From: Actinomycetes bacterium
GTDB lineage: Bacteria; Actinomycetota; Actinomycetes; Actinomycetales; Microbacteriaceae
DNA: 56,262 nt
Reading direction: 5' to 3'
Assembly (NCBI GenBank): GCA_029777095.1
Contig: JAKOTS010000079.1
Coordinates: forward strand, 1-56,262
The position numbers were made by a program, and so were the translations under genes. Positions within the stretch are counted from its first letter, which is position 1, and each line of letters starts with the position of its first letter. The notes beneath the pieces are model-generated. The model worked only from the letters and a program-made list of their open reading frames with translations. It was not told the origin of the DNA and made no database searches. Positions 30,123 to 41,836 of the stretch are shown here, piece after piece.

Positions 30123-30159
30123 TTTCCGCCGCCGAAGCGAGTGTTCCGCGGCGCGGAAA
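30123..30159. terminator. Imperfect hairpin between pgl and rbpA
   Basis: TTTCCGCCGCCG at 30123-30134 pairs with CGGCGCGGAAA at about 30149-30159, with one bulge. It lies between convergent genes, directly after the rbpA stop. There is no long U tract. Confidence 0.55.
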
Positions 30160-30522
30160 CTACTTCTTGACGGTGCCGCGGCGTTCGCGCAGCTGCAGGA
30201 GCGCGTCGTCGAGCAGCGTTGCAGCTTCTTCGTCGGTGCGACGTTCTTTCACGTATGCGAGGTGCGTCTTGTAAGGCTCGGGCTTGCTGAGCGCGGGCGG
30301 GTTCTGCTTGTCGCGCCCGGCCGGAAGGCCGGAGTGCGGGCAGTCAATCGTCTCGGGAATCTCTTCGTCGGGAACGTTGGCCGCAAAGTAACGAACCGTC
30401 TCGTTGCCAAGCGCATCCCAGTACGAGATCGCAACGCGCTCTGCGTGGTAGCCGTGGTCTTGCTCACCCATGGGGCCAGCGCCGACGCGCGTGCCACGAA
30501 TTGCATTGCCGCCAGTTGCCAT
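30160..30522 (-). CDS. rbpA: RNA polymerase-binding protein RbpA
   Basis: 120 aa. The actinobacterial transcription activator that contacts sigma-A and stabilises the open complex. Markers are AIRGTRVGAGPMG at the N-terminus, the sigma-interaction region ETVRYFAAN and TIDCPHSGLPAG, and ending KERRTDEEAATLLDDALLQLRER. Only one cysteine remains in the core, so it is the zinc-free type. The start is MATGGNAIRG at 30522. The gene lies 2 bp after secG in a minus-strand run. Confidence 0.96.
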   Translation of the reverse strand: MATGGNAIRGTRVGAGPMGEQDHGYHAERVAISYWDALGNETVRYFAANVPDEEIPETIDCPHSGLPAGRDKQNPPALSKPEPYKTHLAYVKERRTDEEAATLLDDALLQLRERRGTVKK

Positions 30523-30524
30523 CG

Positions 30525-30776
30525 TTACGCCATCCCCTGGAACTTGGTGATCAGGCCCAGCGCCACGATCGAGATGAACCACGCAAGCGCGAGCACCACG
30601 GTGAAACGGTTAAGGTTGCGCTCGGCGACACCCGAAGAACCCATGCCCGAAGACATGCCGCCCCCAAACATGTCGGAGAGGCCGCCACCGCGACCCTTGT
30701 GCAAAAGGATGAGCAGGGTCAGCAGGAGGCTGGTGATCCCAAGCAACACCTGGAGGACAAACTCAAGAATCTGCAC
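30525..30776 (-). CDS. secG: Preprotein translocase subunit SecG
   Basis: 83 aa with two membrane segments (at about residues 2-22 and 55-78). The conserved central LLHKGRGGGLSDMFGGGM stretch is diagnostic. It is an accessory subunit of the SecYEG channel. Its position after tpiA is the standard actinobacterial order gap-pgk-tpiA-secG. Confidence 0.96.
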   Translation of the reverse strand: MQILEFVLQVLLGITSLLLTLLILLHKGRGGGLSDMFGGGMSSGMGSSGVAERNLNRFTVVLALAWFISIVALGLITKFQGMA

Positions 30777-30902
30777 GAACTAGTGCCTTTCACAGTGCCC
30801 TTGCGAGCGTGGCTTCGACGCGACCTCATGCGCCGCGTGGCTTCTCAGTATACAAGCGCCGCGCGAATTCCCGTGTGCGGGGCCGCGCGGCGCCAAGAGC
30901 GA

Positions 30903-31691
30903 CTAAACGCCGACGTGCTTTTGGTAGCGAATGATCGCCGAAAAATCGTTGATCTTCAGGCTCGCACCGCCGACGAGCGCGCCGTCGACGTTGGGTTCGC
31001 GCATGAAGCCCGCAATATTGGATGCCCCCACCGACCCGCCGTACAAAATGCGAGTCTTGGCGGCCGCCGCCTCGCCCATCATGCGTGCGATGACCGCGCG
31101 CAGCGGCGCCGCAACCTGCTCGGCCTGCTCAGGTGTGGCCGCCTGGCCCGAGCCGATCGCCCAGACAGGCTCGTACGCGACCACGATGTCAGCCTTCTTC
31201 GGCAGACCCGCGAGGGCCACCTCCAGCTGCGCGACCGGCACGGCGCTCGCACCGTGCGCTTCGAGGTCTTCGGCTGTCTCGCCGACGCAGATGACGGGAA
31301 CCAGCCCGTGCTTGACCGCTGCCTTGACCTTTGCTGCAACGATCTCGTCGGTCTCACCGTGGTACTGGCGACGCTCCGAGTGGCCAATCAGCACGTAGCC
31401 GCAGCCAAGCGCCGAAAGAAACGCACCCGAGACCTCACCGGTGTAGGCACCGGAATCGTGGGCCGAGACATCCTGAGCGCCGTAGGCAAACTCGATCTTG
31501 TCGCCGTTGACGATTGTCTGCACCGAACGCAGATCGGTGAACGGCGGGAACACGGCGACCTCGACCGAAGCGAAATCGTGCTTGGCGTCTTTCAACGCCC
31601 AGTCCAGCTTCTGCACGAAGGCGATCGCCTGGAGGTGATCGAGATTCATTTTCCAGTTACCCGCGATGAGCGGGGTACGCGCTACGACCAT
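30903..31691 (-). CDS. tpiA: Triose-phosphate isomerase
   Basis: 262 aa. A TIM barrel with the catalytic Lys in AGNWKMN, His in IGHSERR and Glu in AYEPVWAIGSG. The loop GGSVGASNI and the GALVGGASLK C-terminus are intact. It interconverts dihydroxyacetone phosphate and glyceraldehyde-3-P. Its start lies inside the end of pgk (10-bp overlap), implying coupled translation. Confidence 0.97.
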   Translation of the reverse strand: MVVARTPLIAGNWKMNLDHLQAIAFVQKLDWALKDAKHDFASVEVAVFPPFTDLRSVQTIVNGDKIEFAYGAQDVSAHDSGAYTGEVSGAFLSALGCGYVLIGHSERRQYHGETDEIVAAKVKAAVKHGLVPVICVGETAEDLEAHGASAVPVAQLEVALAGLPKKADIVVAYEPVWAIGSGQAATPEQAEQVAAPLRAVIARMMGEAAAAKTRILYGGSVGASNIAGFMREPNVDGALVGGASLKINDFSAIIRYQKHVGV

Positions 31692-32896
31692 CCGAGGACC
31701 TCCAAGCCCGGCAACTTCTTGCCTTCCAAGAATTCGAGGCTCGCGCCACCACCGGTCGAGATGTGACCGAACTGCTCGTCTGTGAAGCCGAGCTGACGAA
31801 CGGCAGCCGCGGAGTCGCCCCCGCCAACCACGCTCAACCCATCGACCTCGGTCAACGCCTCGGCGACCGCGCGCGTGCCCGCGGCAAAGGGCACAAGCTC
31901 GAACACGCCCATCGGGCCGTTCCAGAACACGGTATTGCTCCCCCGGATTGCCTCGGCGAATGCCGCGGCCGTCACTGGACCGATATCGAGGCCGATACCC
32001 GACGCGCCGTAGGGTGTGTCTTCGATCGCGTGGGCGGGCGTGACCATGTAGTCAGCGTCGGCACCGAACTTGGATGCCACGACCACGTCGGTCGGAATCC
32101 CGATCGTCACGCCCAGTTCTGCCGCGGTCTTGAGATATTCGAGCACCTGTGGAATTTGATCAGGCTCGAGCAGGCTGGAGCCAACCTTGTGCCCCTGCGC
32201 CGCGAGGAACGTGAACAGCATGCCGCCGCCGATAAGCAGGTTATCGACGCGCGGCAACAGGTGCCCGATCACGCCGAGCTTGTCACTGACCTTCGAACCG
32301 CCGAGCACGACCGTGTAGGGGCGCTCCGGCGTCTCGGTGAGGCGATCCAATACCTTGAGCTCGGCCGCGATCAGGAGCCCCGCCGCCGAGGGCAGCAACT
32401 GGGCAAGGTCGTAGACACTTGCCTGCTTGCGGTGCACCACACCGAATCCGTCGGACACCATGGCATCGCCAAGCGCCGCAAGCTCGGCCGCGAATGCGCC
32501 GCGTACCGCGTCGTCCTTGCTCGTTTCGCCGGCGTTGAAGCGCAGGTTCTCGAGCACTGCAACGTCGCCGTTTTCAAGCGCGTCGACCGCCTCCGCGGCC
32601 GAGACACCGACGGTGTCGCGGGCGAACGCGACGGGCTTGCCGAGCAGTTCGCTGAGGCGCTGCGCGACCGGCGCGAGGCTGTGCTTGGCGTCGGGTTTGC
32701 CGTCGGGCCGTCCGAGGTGTGACACGACGATGACACGCGCACCTTGGTTGATCAACGCATTGAGCGTTGCCAACGAGGCACGAACGCGACCGTCATCGGT
32801 GATGACGCCGTCTTGCAACGGAACGTTCAAGTCGCATCGGACGATGACGCGTTTGCCGGACAGGGATCCTAGGGATTCAAGGGTGCGAAGTGACAT
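31682..32896 (-). CDS. pgk: Phosphoglycerate kinase
   Basis: 404 aa. The substrate motif is VIVRCDLNVPLQDG, the hinge and nucleotide regions include VLGGSKVSDKLGVI, and the C-terminal GGGDSAAAVRQLG loop is present. It makes ATP from 1,3-bisphosphoglycerate. It lies 24 bp after gap and overlaps tpiA. Confidence 0.97.
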   Translation of the reverse strand: MSLRTLESLGSLSGKRVIVRCDLNVPLQDGVITDDGRVRASLATLNALINQGARVIVVSHLGRPDGKPDAKHSLAPVAQRLSELLGKPVAFARDTVGVSAAEAVDALENGDVAVLENLRFNAGETSKDDAVRGAFAAELAALGDAMVSDGFGVVHRKQASVYDLAQLLPSAAGLLIAAELKVLDRLTETPERPYTVVLGGSKVSDKLGVIGHLLPRVDNLLIGGGMLFTFLAAQGHKVGSSLLEPDQIPQVLEYLKTAAELGVTIGIPTDVVVASKFGADADYMVTPAHAIEDTPYGASGIGLDIGPVTAAAFAEAIRGSNTVFWNGPMGVFELVPFAAGTRAVAEALTEVDGLSVVGGGDSAAAVRQLGFTDEQFGHISTGGGASLEFLEGKKLPGLEVLGWS

Positions 32897-32920
32897 AGAT
32901 CTTGCCCGTCGGCGCGAAGC

Positions 32921-34662
<1,742 letters not shown>

Positions 34663-34764
34663 ATTTCTGCTTCTTCCTTCAGGCGCCACGCGGCCCGCGT
34701 GGCGGGATTGACGTGTCCATCCTATCGAGCACCAATGACATTGGGCCCGGAATGAGCAGGCGGG

Positions 34765-35742
34765 CTACGCCTCGACGTCGGCCGGAAGATTTGCGTCGGT
34801 CCCCGGCATCCCGTGCACTTCAGCGTGTTTGTCTGCCATTGCCAGAAGGCGACGAATGCGGCCCGCAACAGCGTCTTTGGTCAGCGGCGGGTCGGCGTGA
34901 TGGCCAAGCTCGTCGAGGCTCGCCTCTCGGTGTGCAAGGCGCAGTTCGCCGGCCGTGCGGAGGTGATCGGGAACCTCATCACCGAGGATTTCGAGCGCAC
35001 GCTGCACGCGCGCACAAGCCGCAACAGCGGCCTGCGCAGAACGACGGAGGTTCGCGTCATCGAAATTCACAAGGCGGTTGACGCCGGCGCGAACCTCGCG
35101 ACGCTGGCGCAGCTGCTCCCACTCTTCGACCGTCTGGACCGCGCCCATCGCCTGGAGCATGGCGCGGATGGCCTCACCGTCGCGGATGACGACGCGGTGC
35201 ACGCCGCGCACCTCGCGCGCTTTGCTGGCAACGTCGATGCGGTGGGCCGCGCCCACGAGCGCCATAGCCGACTCTCCACCGGGGCACACAACCTCGAGCA
35301 CTGCGGAGCGACCGGGATCGGTCAGGCTGCCGTTAGCGAGAAACGCTCCACGCCAGATGGCTCCGAGCTCGGGGCGGGCGCCGGTGGTCAGCTTGTTGGG
35401 GAGGCCGCGCACCGGGCGACGGCGAGCATCAAGCAAGCCAGTCTGACGGGCGAGGGTCTCGCCGCCATCGATCACGCGAACGACGAACGTGCTGCCCTGC
35501 CGCTGGCCCGAGGCCTGTACGAGTGCCATCTCTGGGCGTACCCCGTACAGCTCCATGATGTCGCGTGCGACGCGGCGGGCCATGCCCTCCGACTCGAGTT
35601 CTGCCTCGATCGCGATGCGGCCCGAAATGATGTGCAGACCACCCGAGAAACGTAGCAGCGAGGTCAACTCGGCATTTCGCACTGCAGGACGGGGATCACG
35701 GATCGCCATCAGCTCGGTTTTGACGTCGGCGGTAAGGGCCAC
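34765..35742 (-). CDS. whiA: DNA-binding regulator WhiA
   Basis: 325 aa. The N-terminal homing-endonuclease-like domain ([27 protein letters not shown]) and the C-terminal helix-turn-helix ([30 protein letters not shown] is the region) are recognisable. WhiA works with WhiB in sporulation of Streptomyces and is kept in non-sporulating actinobacteria, where it affects division and metabolism. GTG start with GAGGAG upstream. The gene order uvrC-rapZ-whiA is conserved in Gram-positive bacteria. Confidence 0.95.
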   Translation of the reverse strand: MALTADVKTELMAIRDPRPAVRNAELTSLLRFSGGLHIISGRIAIEAELESEGMARRVARDIMELYGVRPEMALVQASGQRQGSTFVVRVIDGGETLARQTGLLDARRRPVRGLPNKLTTGARPELGAIWRGAFLANGSLTDPGRSAVLEVVCPGGESAMALVGAAHRIDVASKAREVRGVHRVVIRDGEAIRAMLQAMGAVQTVEEWEQLRQRREVRAGVNRLVNFDDANLRRSAQAAVAACARVQRALEILGDEVPDHLRTAGELRLAHREASLDELGHHADPPLTKDAVAGRIRRLLAMADKHAEVHGMPGTDANLPADVEA

Positions 35743-35779
35743 GGAACTCCTCGATTGTGTCGGGACGGAACGACCTAGC

Positions 35780-36718
35780 TTACTCTCGACCGAGGTCGCG
35801 ATGCTTCACCCGCACGGCAACGCCGGGGAGTTCACGCAGCCGCGCGGCAAGTTCGAGCGCCGTCGCCACCGAGCGGTGTTTGCCCCCAGTGCAGCCAATT
35901 GCGATCATCGAGTGTCGCTTGTTTTCGCGCTGGTACCCGGCAATTACTGGCGCGAGCGCCTTCGCATAGCCATCGATAAATTCGAGCGCACCGTCTTGCG
36001 CAAGCACGAAGTCACGCACCTCAGAATTTTCGCCTGTGAGCGCGCGCAGAGATTCCGTCCAAAACGGGTTCGGGAGAAAACGCATGTCGGCGACCATATC
36101 GGCGTCGGGTGGGAGCCCGTACTTGAAGCCGAAGCTCATGACCAGAAGATCGTGTTTCGCCGAACCCGCGACGGCGAACCGATCGGTGATCTGCGTTGCG
36201 AGCTGGTGAATGTTGAGGTTCGACGTGTCGATCAACACATCGGCGCCCTCACGCACCGCGGCGAGCCGCTGCCGCTCGAGTGTGATCCCGTCAAGCAGTG
36301 TCCCGGTACCTTGCAATGGGTGTGGCCGACGCACGGCCTCAAATCGGCGCACCAGCACGTCGTCTGACGCATCAAGGAATACCATGCGCACCTCGCGCCG
36401 GTCTCGCAACGCCTGGGCGACCTCCGGGAGCTCGGTGAAGAGGTCACGACCGCGCACGTCGACCACCGCCGCCATCTTCGGCAGCGCATCACCGACCCGC
36501 CCGGCGAGGTCGATCAGCGGCCGCAGCATTTGCGGCGGGAGGTTGTCAACGACATACCAATCGAGGTCTTCGAGCGCGTTCGCGACCGTCGAGCGCCCAG
36601 CGCCCGACATTCCCGTCACGATCAGCACTTCACCGGTCGGCATTTCGGCCTCAGCCTGCGCGGCTTGCGCCTCGGCGTCTCTCTGTGCACTCGCGTCCGC
36701 ACCTTCAGCGTCGATCAT
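35780..36718 (-). CDS. rapZ: RNase adapter protein RapZ (YvcJ family)
   Basis: 312 aa. An ATP/GTP-binding protein with P-loop [24 protein letters not shown] and, near the C-terminus, [12 protein letters not shown]. In E. coli RapZ controls amino-sugar synthesis through small RNAs; in Gram-positives YvcJ senses UDP-GlcNAc, and the function here is not proven. The N-terminal 28 residues are Ala/Glu-rich. ATG 36718 has GGAG 7 nt upstream; TTG 36724 is an alternative. It lies between uvrC and whiA. Confidence 0.94.
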   Translation of the reverse strand: MIDAEGADASAQRDAEAQAAQAEAEMPTGEVLIVTGMSGAGRSTVANALEDLDWYVVDNLPPQMLRPLIDLAGRVGDALPKMAAVVDVRGRDLFTELPEVAQALRDRREVRMVFLDASDDVLVRRFEAVRRPHPLQGTGTLLDGITLERQRLAAVREGADVLIDTSNLNIHQLATQITDRFAVAGSAKHDLLVMSFGFKYGLPPDADMVADMRFLPNPFWTESLRALTGENSEVRDFVLAQDGALEFIDGYAKALAPVIAGYQRENKRHSMIAIGCTGGKHRSVATALELAARLRELPGVAVRVKHRDLGRE

Positions 36719-36746
36719 CCTCAAGCTCCGCTCCTCGGTCGATGCT

Positions 36747-38753
36747 TCAGCCTAATGACTCTGGTGGCCGTGAGGGCGTTTCGTTCGCCAAGAACTTGTG
36801 GATGCTGCCGGCCAAGGTGGGCCCCACCCCGGGTACCTCAGCCATTTGTTCAACGGTCGCGCGTCGGAGGGCCGTGACCGAGCCGAAGTGACGCAGGACG
36901 GCTTTCGTTCGCGAGGGACCGAGGCCAGGGACCTCGCTGAGCACGCTACCGATGTCACGTTTGCGCCGCCGTCGCTGATGGCTGATCGCGACGCGGTGAG
37001 CCTCATCACGCAGTCGTTGCAGGAGGTAGAGCGCCTCGCTGGTGCGCGGCAAGATCACCGGGAAGTCCTCCCCCGGTAGCCACACCTCCTCGAGTCGTTT
37101 CGCAATACCGCAGAGCGCGACCTCCGGGTGCCCTGCATCGGCGAGTGCCCGCGCCGCCGCTTCCACCTGCGGTTTGCCGCCGTCGACGACGAGCAGCTGA
37201 GGGCGGTACGCGAAGCGTGTCTGTTTACCGTCAGCCCCCGTGGCCTCCGCCTCCGCCTCCGCCTCAGCACCAGCACCAGCACCAGCACCAGCACCAGGCT
37301 CGCCGTCCCGCTCCAGAACGTTGCCTGGCTCGTGCGCTGAGCCCTGTTCCAGCGCTTGTTCCGGCCGATCGAGGTATGCGATCCGGCGCGAGATCACCTG
37401 GTAAATCGAGTCGGTGTCGTCGGTCGTTTCAGCGATTGTGAAGTGGCGGTATTGGTTCTTGCGCGGAAGACCGTCTTCAAAAACCACCATAGAAGCCACA
37501 ACATTGGTGCCGCCCAGGTGCGAAACGTCGAAGCATTCAATGCGCAGGGGTGCCTCTGACAGCCCGAGTGCTGCTTGGAGGTCGGTGAGTGACTGTGTTC
37601 GCGCGATGTAGTCGCTCGAGCGCCTGGTCTTGAAGAGCATCAAGGCCTGCTGCGCGTTGAGGTTGGCCGTCTTCAAGAGGTCGGCTTTGCGCCCGCGCTG
37701 TGCGACCCTGATGCTCACGGGCCGCCCGCCGCGGCGTTCGCTGAGCCACTGCTCGAGCTCACTGGCGTCATCCGGCAGTGTCGCGACGAGAATGCGGCGA
37801 GGAATCTCGGCGGCCGTCGCCTCGCCGTAGCTGCGCTGCAACACTTGGTCGACGAGTTCGGGGCCCAAAATATCGAGTTCTTTCTCAAGGGTCCACGCCC
37901 GCACACCGCGCACACGCCCGCCGCGCACCACGAACTGCTGCACGGTCGCCGCGAGCTCATCTTCGGCGATGCCGAACAAGTCGGCATCGACGTCTTCGGC
38001 CAACACCAGCGCGCTGCGCGAAAGCACCGAATCGATGGCGGTGAGCTTGTCGCGATACTTCGCCGCAGCCTCGTAGTCCATCGCTGCCGAAGCCTCGCGC
38101 ATTTGTGCGGTGAGCTGCGTCGTGAAGCGTCGATCACCGCCGGCCATGAACGAGACGAAATCGTCGACGATTCGGCGATGCTCGTCGATCGTGACCTTGC
38201 CAGAGCACGGACCGCCGCATCGACCAATCTGGCCAGGAAAGCACGGGCGGCCGGTTTGCATCGCCTTCTTGTAGCTGGCATCGCTACACGTGCGGATCGG
38301 AAAAACCTTGATCAACAGGTCGATCGTGTCGTGCACCGCCCAGACCTTTGGGTACGGCCCAAAGTAGCGCGCCCCCTTGATCTTGCGGTTGCGCGTGACG
38401 GTGACTCGGGGCGCCTCGTCGGCGAGCGTGAGTGCCATGAACGGGTACGACTTGTCGTCTCGCAACCGCACATTGAAGGGTGGATCAAACTCCTTGATCC
38501 ACATGTACTCAAGCTGCAGGGCTTCGACATCGCTTGCGACAACCGTCCATTCAACGGATGCCGCGGTCAACACCATTCGCCGCGTCCGCTCGTGCAGCGA
38601 CGGCAACGGCGCGAAGTAGTTGCTGAGGCGCTGACGAAGATTCTTCGCCTTGCCGACGTAAAGCACCCGGCCGTCGCCGTCGCGGAAGCGGTATACGCCG
38701 GGGTTGGTCGGAATTTCGCCAGCCTTGGGACGATACGAGAGCCGCTGCGTCAT
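36747..38753 (-). CDS. uvrC: Excinuclease ABC subunit C
   Basis: 668 aa. It makes both incisions in nucleotide excision repair. The GIY-YIG nuclease is at the N-terminus ([24 protein letters not shown]). The Cys-rich segment is [16 protein letters not shown], then the UVR motif, the RNase H-like domain ([21 protein letters not shown]) and two HhH motifs at the C-terminus ([19 protein letters not shown]). ATG 38753 gives the conserved N-terminus; the frame stays open for 191 more codons inside uvrA and should not be used. Odd feature: a Gly-Ala then Glu-Ala dipeptide run inside the RNase H domain, encoded by hexanucleotide repeats. Confidence 0.97.
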   Translation of the reverse strand: MTQRLSYRPKAGEIPTNPGVYRFRDGDGRVLYVGKAKNLRQRLSNYFAPLPSLHERTRRMVLTAASVEWTVVASDVEALQLEYMWIKEFDPPFNVRLRDDKSYPFMALTLADEAPRVTVTRNRKIKGARYFGPYPKVWAVHDTIDLLIKVFPIRTCSDASYKKAMQTGRPCFPGQIGRCGGPCSGKVTIDEHRRIVDDFVSFMAGGDRRFTTQLTAQMREASAAMDYEAAAKYRDKLTAIDSVLSRSALVLAEDVDADLFGIAEDELAATVQQFVVRGGRVRGVRAWTLEKELDILGPELVDQVLQRSYGEATAAEIPRRILVATLPDDASELEQWLSERRGGRPVSIRVAQRGRKADLLKTANLNAQQALMLFKTRRSSDYIARTQSLTDLQAALGLSEAPLRIECFDVSHLGGTNVVASMVVFEDGLPRKNQYRHFTIAETTDDTDSIYQVISRRIAYLDRPEQALEQGSAHEPGNVLERDGEPGAGAGAGAGAEAEAEAEATGADGKQTRFAYRPQLLVVDGGKPQVEAAARALADAGHPEVALCGIAKRLEEVWLPGEDFPVILPRTSEALYLLQRLRDEAHRVAISHQRRRRKRDIGSVLSEVPGLGPSRTKAVLRHFGSVTALRRATVEQMAEVPGVGPTLAGSIHKFLANETPSRPPESLG
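37243..37296. repeat. Hexanucleotide tandem repeat inside uvrC
   Basis: On the plus strand three GCCTCC units, one GCCTCA and five GCACCA units run without interruption. They encode alternating Gly-Ala and Glu-Ala in UvrC. Unit number could vary without changing the reading frame. Confidence 0.9.
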
Positions 38754-38755
38754 GG

Positions 38756-41656
38756 CTAGCCCGCCTTCATCTCCTGGGCGTTCGTCCTCGAACCAAGGCC
38801 AAGCACCTCGGCCAAGAACTCGCCCGTGTGGCTGCCAGGGACCGCCGCAATCTGCTCCGGCGTGCCCTTTGCAACGACCTCGCCGCCACCGGATCCGCCC
38901 TCCGGGCCCATGTCGATGACCCAGTCGGCCGACTTGATCACGTCGAGGTTGTGCTCGATCACGATCACAGTGTTGCCCTTGTCGACGAGCGAACCGAGCA
39001 CGAGCAACAGCTTTTGGACGTCTTCGAAGTGCAGACCGGTGGTGGGCTCGTCGAGCACATAGATGCTGCGCCCGTTGCTGCGCTTCTGCAGCTCGGTCGC
39101 CAGCTTCACGCGTTGCGCCTCGCCACCCGAGAGCGTGGTCGCCGACTGGCCAAGGCGCACGTACCCAAGGCCCACCTCGACGAGCGTCTTCATGTAGCGG
39201 TGGATCGCCTGAATGGGCTCGAAGAAGTCGGCGGCCTCCTCGATGGGCATCTCGAGTACCTCCGCGATGTTCTTGCCCTTGTAGTGGACCGAGAGGGTGT
39301 CGCGGTTGTATCGCTTGCCGTTGCACACCTCGCAGTCGACATACACGTCGGGCAAGAAGTTCATCTCGATCTTGATTGTGCCGTCACCCGAGCATGCGTC
39401 ACACCGGCCGCCCTTGACATTGAAGCTGAAACGCCCAGGCAGGTAGCCGCGCACCTTAGCCTCGGTCGTCTCGCTAAACAGCGTGCGAATCCGGTCGAAC
39501 ACGCCCGTATATGTGGCGGGGTTTGAGCGCGGGGTGCGCCCGATCGGCGCTTGGTCGACATGGATCACCTTGTCGAGGTTGTCGAGACCGGTGATTCGCG
39601 TGTGCTTGCCGGGAACGCGACGCGCACCGTTGAGCTTGGTCGCAAGCACCTCATAGAGGATGTCATTCACGAGCGAAGACTTGCCCGAGCCGCTGACCCC
39701 GGTAACCGCAGTGAGCACGCCGAGGGGAAAATCGACCGTGACGTTCTGGAGGTTATTTTCGCGGGCGCCCACGACCTGCAGCATCCGTTTCTTGTCAATC
39801 TTGCGACGCTTCTTGGGTGTCGGGATGCTGCGGCGCCCAGAGAGGTAGTCGCCGGTGATTGACTCGGGCTCGATCAGGAGCGAGTCGTACGGACCGGAGT
39901 GCACAACCCGGCCGCCACCGACACCCGCGCCGGGCCCGATGTCGACGACCCAGTCGGCGGCGTGGATCGTTTCTTCGTCGTGCTCGACGACGATGAGTGT
40001 GTTGCCGAGGTCGCGAAGCGCGATCAGGGTCTCGATGAGGCGGCGGTTATCGCGCTGGTGGAGCCCGATCGAGGGCTCATCGAGCACGTACAGCACACCG
40101 GTCAGACCCGAACCGATCTGCGTTGCGAGGCGGATACGCTGCGCCTCGCCGCCCGAGAGCGAACCCGCCGCACGGCTCAGATTGAGGTAGCGAAGGCCTA
40201 CCTGAATGAGGAAGTCGAGACGCAGACGGATCTCGCGCAGAACCTGTGCGGCGATCTTCGCCTCGCGCGGCGTCAGCGTGAGCGTGTGCATGAAGTCGCG
40301 AGCGTCGGCCAGGCTCAGCTCGGCAACCTCCGCAATGCTGTGCTTGTGCACCTTGACGGCGAGCACCTCGGGCTTGAGCCGAGCCCCGTTGCACGCGGCG
40401 CACGGCACCTCGCGCAGATATTCAGACCAGCGCTGGCGCTGCGAGTCGGTCTCTGCCTGCTGGTACTGCCGTTCGATGTACGGGATCACGCCCTCGAACC
40501 CAGACGCGTACCGCATCTCGCGGCCGAACCGGTTCTTCCACTTCACGGTGACCTTGTAGCCCTCGCCGCGAAGTACCGCCTCGCGCACTTCTTCGGGAAG
40601 ATCACGCCAAGGGGTGTCCAGCGAAAACTCGAGGTCGCTTGCAAGCCCCGCGAGGAGTCGCTCGTAGTACTGGAACAGGCCCTTTCCTTGCGTGGTCCAC
40701 GGGACGATCACACCCTCGCTGATCGAAAGCGTTTCGTCGGCGAGCAGCAGCTCGACGTCAACCGACATCCGCGTCCCAAGTCCTGAGCAGGTCGTGCATG
40801 CGCCGAAGGGGGCGTTGAAGGAGAAGGTGCGCGGTTCGATCTCGGTCAGTTGGAGCGGATGTCCGTTGGGGCATGCCAACTTCTCACTGAATGTCATCCA
40901 CGCCTCGTCGCCCTCTTCGTCAACGAGATTCACCTGGACAATGCCGCTCGTAAGCCCAAGCGCGGTTTCAACGGAATCAGTGACTCGGCTCAGCGACTCG
41001 GGGCTCGCGACAAGGCGATCGACGACGACCGCGATGTCGTGCTTGTAGCTCTTCTTCAGCACCGGCGGCTCAGACAACTGCACCAGGTCGCCATCGACGA
41101 TCGCGCGCGAGAAGCCCTTCGCGGTCAGCTCGCGGAAGAGATCAACAAACTCGCCCTTTTTCTGGCTGACAACGGGCGCAACCACCTGGAATCGCGTGCG
41201 ATCTGGCAGCTCCATCAGCTGGTCGGCGATCTGCTGCACGGTCTGGCGCTGGATCACCGCGTCGCACACCGGGCAGTGTGGCACGCCGATGCGGGCCCAC
41301 AGCAGGCGCATGTAGTCGTAAATCTCGGTAATGGTGCCGACCGTCGAGCGCGGGTTGCGGTTCGTCGACTTCTGGTCGATCGAGACCGCGGGGCTCAAAC
41401 CCTCGATGAAATCGACGTCTGGGCGGTCGACCTGCCCCAGGAACTGCCGAGCGTAGGCGCTCAGCGACTCGACGTAACGGCGTTGCCCCTCGGCGAAGAT
41501 CGTGTCGAACGCGAGACTCGATTTTCCCGACCCAGACAGCCCGGTAAACACGACCAACGCGTCTCTCGGAATCTCGAGATCGACGTTCTGGAGGTTGTGA
41601 ACGCGGGCACCGCGAACACTGAGTTTTGAGGAGGTGGCGACGGGAACAATAGGCAC
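38756..41656 (-). CDS. uvrA: Excinuclease ABC subunit A
   Basis: 966 aa, full length. Two ABC modules ([17 protein letters not shown] and [15 protein letters not shown]), two signature motifs ([12 protein letters not shown] and [12 protein letters not shown]), and CxxC zinc-binding sites including CPVCDAV, CACNGARL-like and CDACSGDG. It recognises DNA damage with UvrB. GTG start, with TAGACT 6 nt upstream and no ribosome binding site, so probably leaderless. It is followed after 2 bp by uvrC. I see no clear LexA box in its upstream region. Confidence 0.98.
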   Translation of the reverse strand: MPIVPVATSSKLSVRGARVHNLQNVDLEIPRDALVVFTGLSGSGKSSLAFDTIFAEGQRRYVESLSAYARQFLGQVDRPDVDFIEGLSPAVSIDQKSTNRNPRSTVGTITEIYDYMRLLWARIGVPHCPVCDAVIQRQTVQQIADQLMELPDRTRFQVVAPVVSQKKGEFVDLFRELTAKGFSRAIVDGDLVQLSEPPVLKKSYKHDIAVVVDRLVASPESLSRVTDSVETALGLTSGIVQVNLVDEEGDEAWMTFSEKLACPNGHPLQLTEIEPRTFSFNAPFGACTTCSGLGTRMSVDVELLLADETLSISEGVIVPWTTQGKGLFQYYERLLAGLASDLEFSLDTPWRDLPEEVREAVLRGEGYKVTVKWKNRFGREMRYASGFEGVIPYIERQYQQAETDSQRQRWSEYLREVPCAACNGARLKPEVLAVKVHKHSIAEVAELSLADARDFMHTLTLTPREAKIAAQVLREIRLRLDFLIQVGLRYLNLSRAAGSLSGGEAQRIRLATQIGSGLTGVLYVLDEPSIGLHQRDNRRLIETLIALRDLGNTLIVVEHDEETIHAADWVVDIGPGAGVGGGRVVHSGPYDSLLIEPESITGDYLSGRRSIPTPKKRRKIDKKRMLQVVGARENNLQNVTVDFPLGVLTAVTGVSGSGKSSLVNDILYEVLATKLNGARRVPGKHTRITGLDNLDKVIHVDQAPIGRTPRSNPATYTGVFDRIRTLFSETTEAKVRGYLPGRFSFNVKGGRCDACSGDGTIKIEMNFLPDVYVDCEVCNGKRYNRDTLSVHYKGKNIAEVLEMPIEEAADFFEPIQAIHRYMKTLVEVGLGYVRLGQSATTLSGGEAQRVKLATELQKRSNGRSIYVLDEPTTGLHFEDVQKLLLVLGSLVDKGNTVIVIEHNLDVIKSADWVIDMGPEGGSGGGEVVAKGTPEQIAAVPGSHTGEFLAEVLGLGSRTNAQEMKAG

Positions 41657-41662
41657 CCGCCA

Positions 41663-41668
41663 AGTCTA
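41663..41668 (-). promoter_or_regulatory. -10 box of a putative leaderless promoter (uvrA)
   Basis: TAGACT, then TGGCGG, then GTG. Spacing is 6 nt. Confidence 0.5.
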
Positions 41669-41836
41669 GGTGGGGCCTCCGACATCGGACCAACGTTCGC
41701 CGAGGGCGCTATTCTCTACCGGGACATCACTGTTGAACTGGGGCGGCACCCACCACCGCCCACGGGCCGAGCTCAGCGGGATCGCCGAAGTGCGACCGAA
41801 GTTTCTCAACACGTCGAATGCGACGGCGGAACGCAA

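Noticed and set aside
38754..39326. 191-residue N-terminal extension of uvrC
   Set aside because: It lies inside uvrA in another frame, and UvrC homologues begin at the MTQRLSYRP position.
41657..41836. LexA (SOS) box upstream of uvrA
   Set aside because: I found no GAAC-N4-GTTC palindrome in the uvrA, uvrB or helicase upstream regions.
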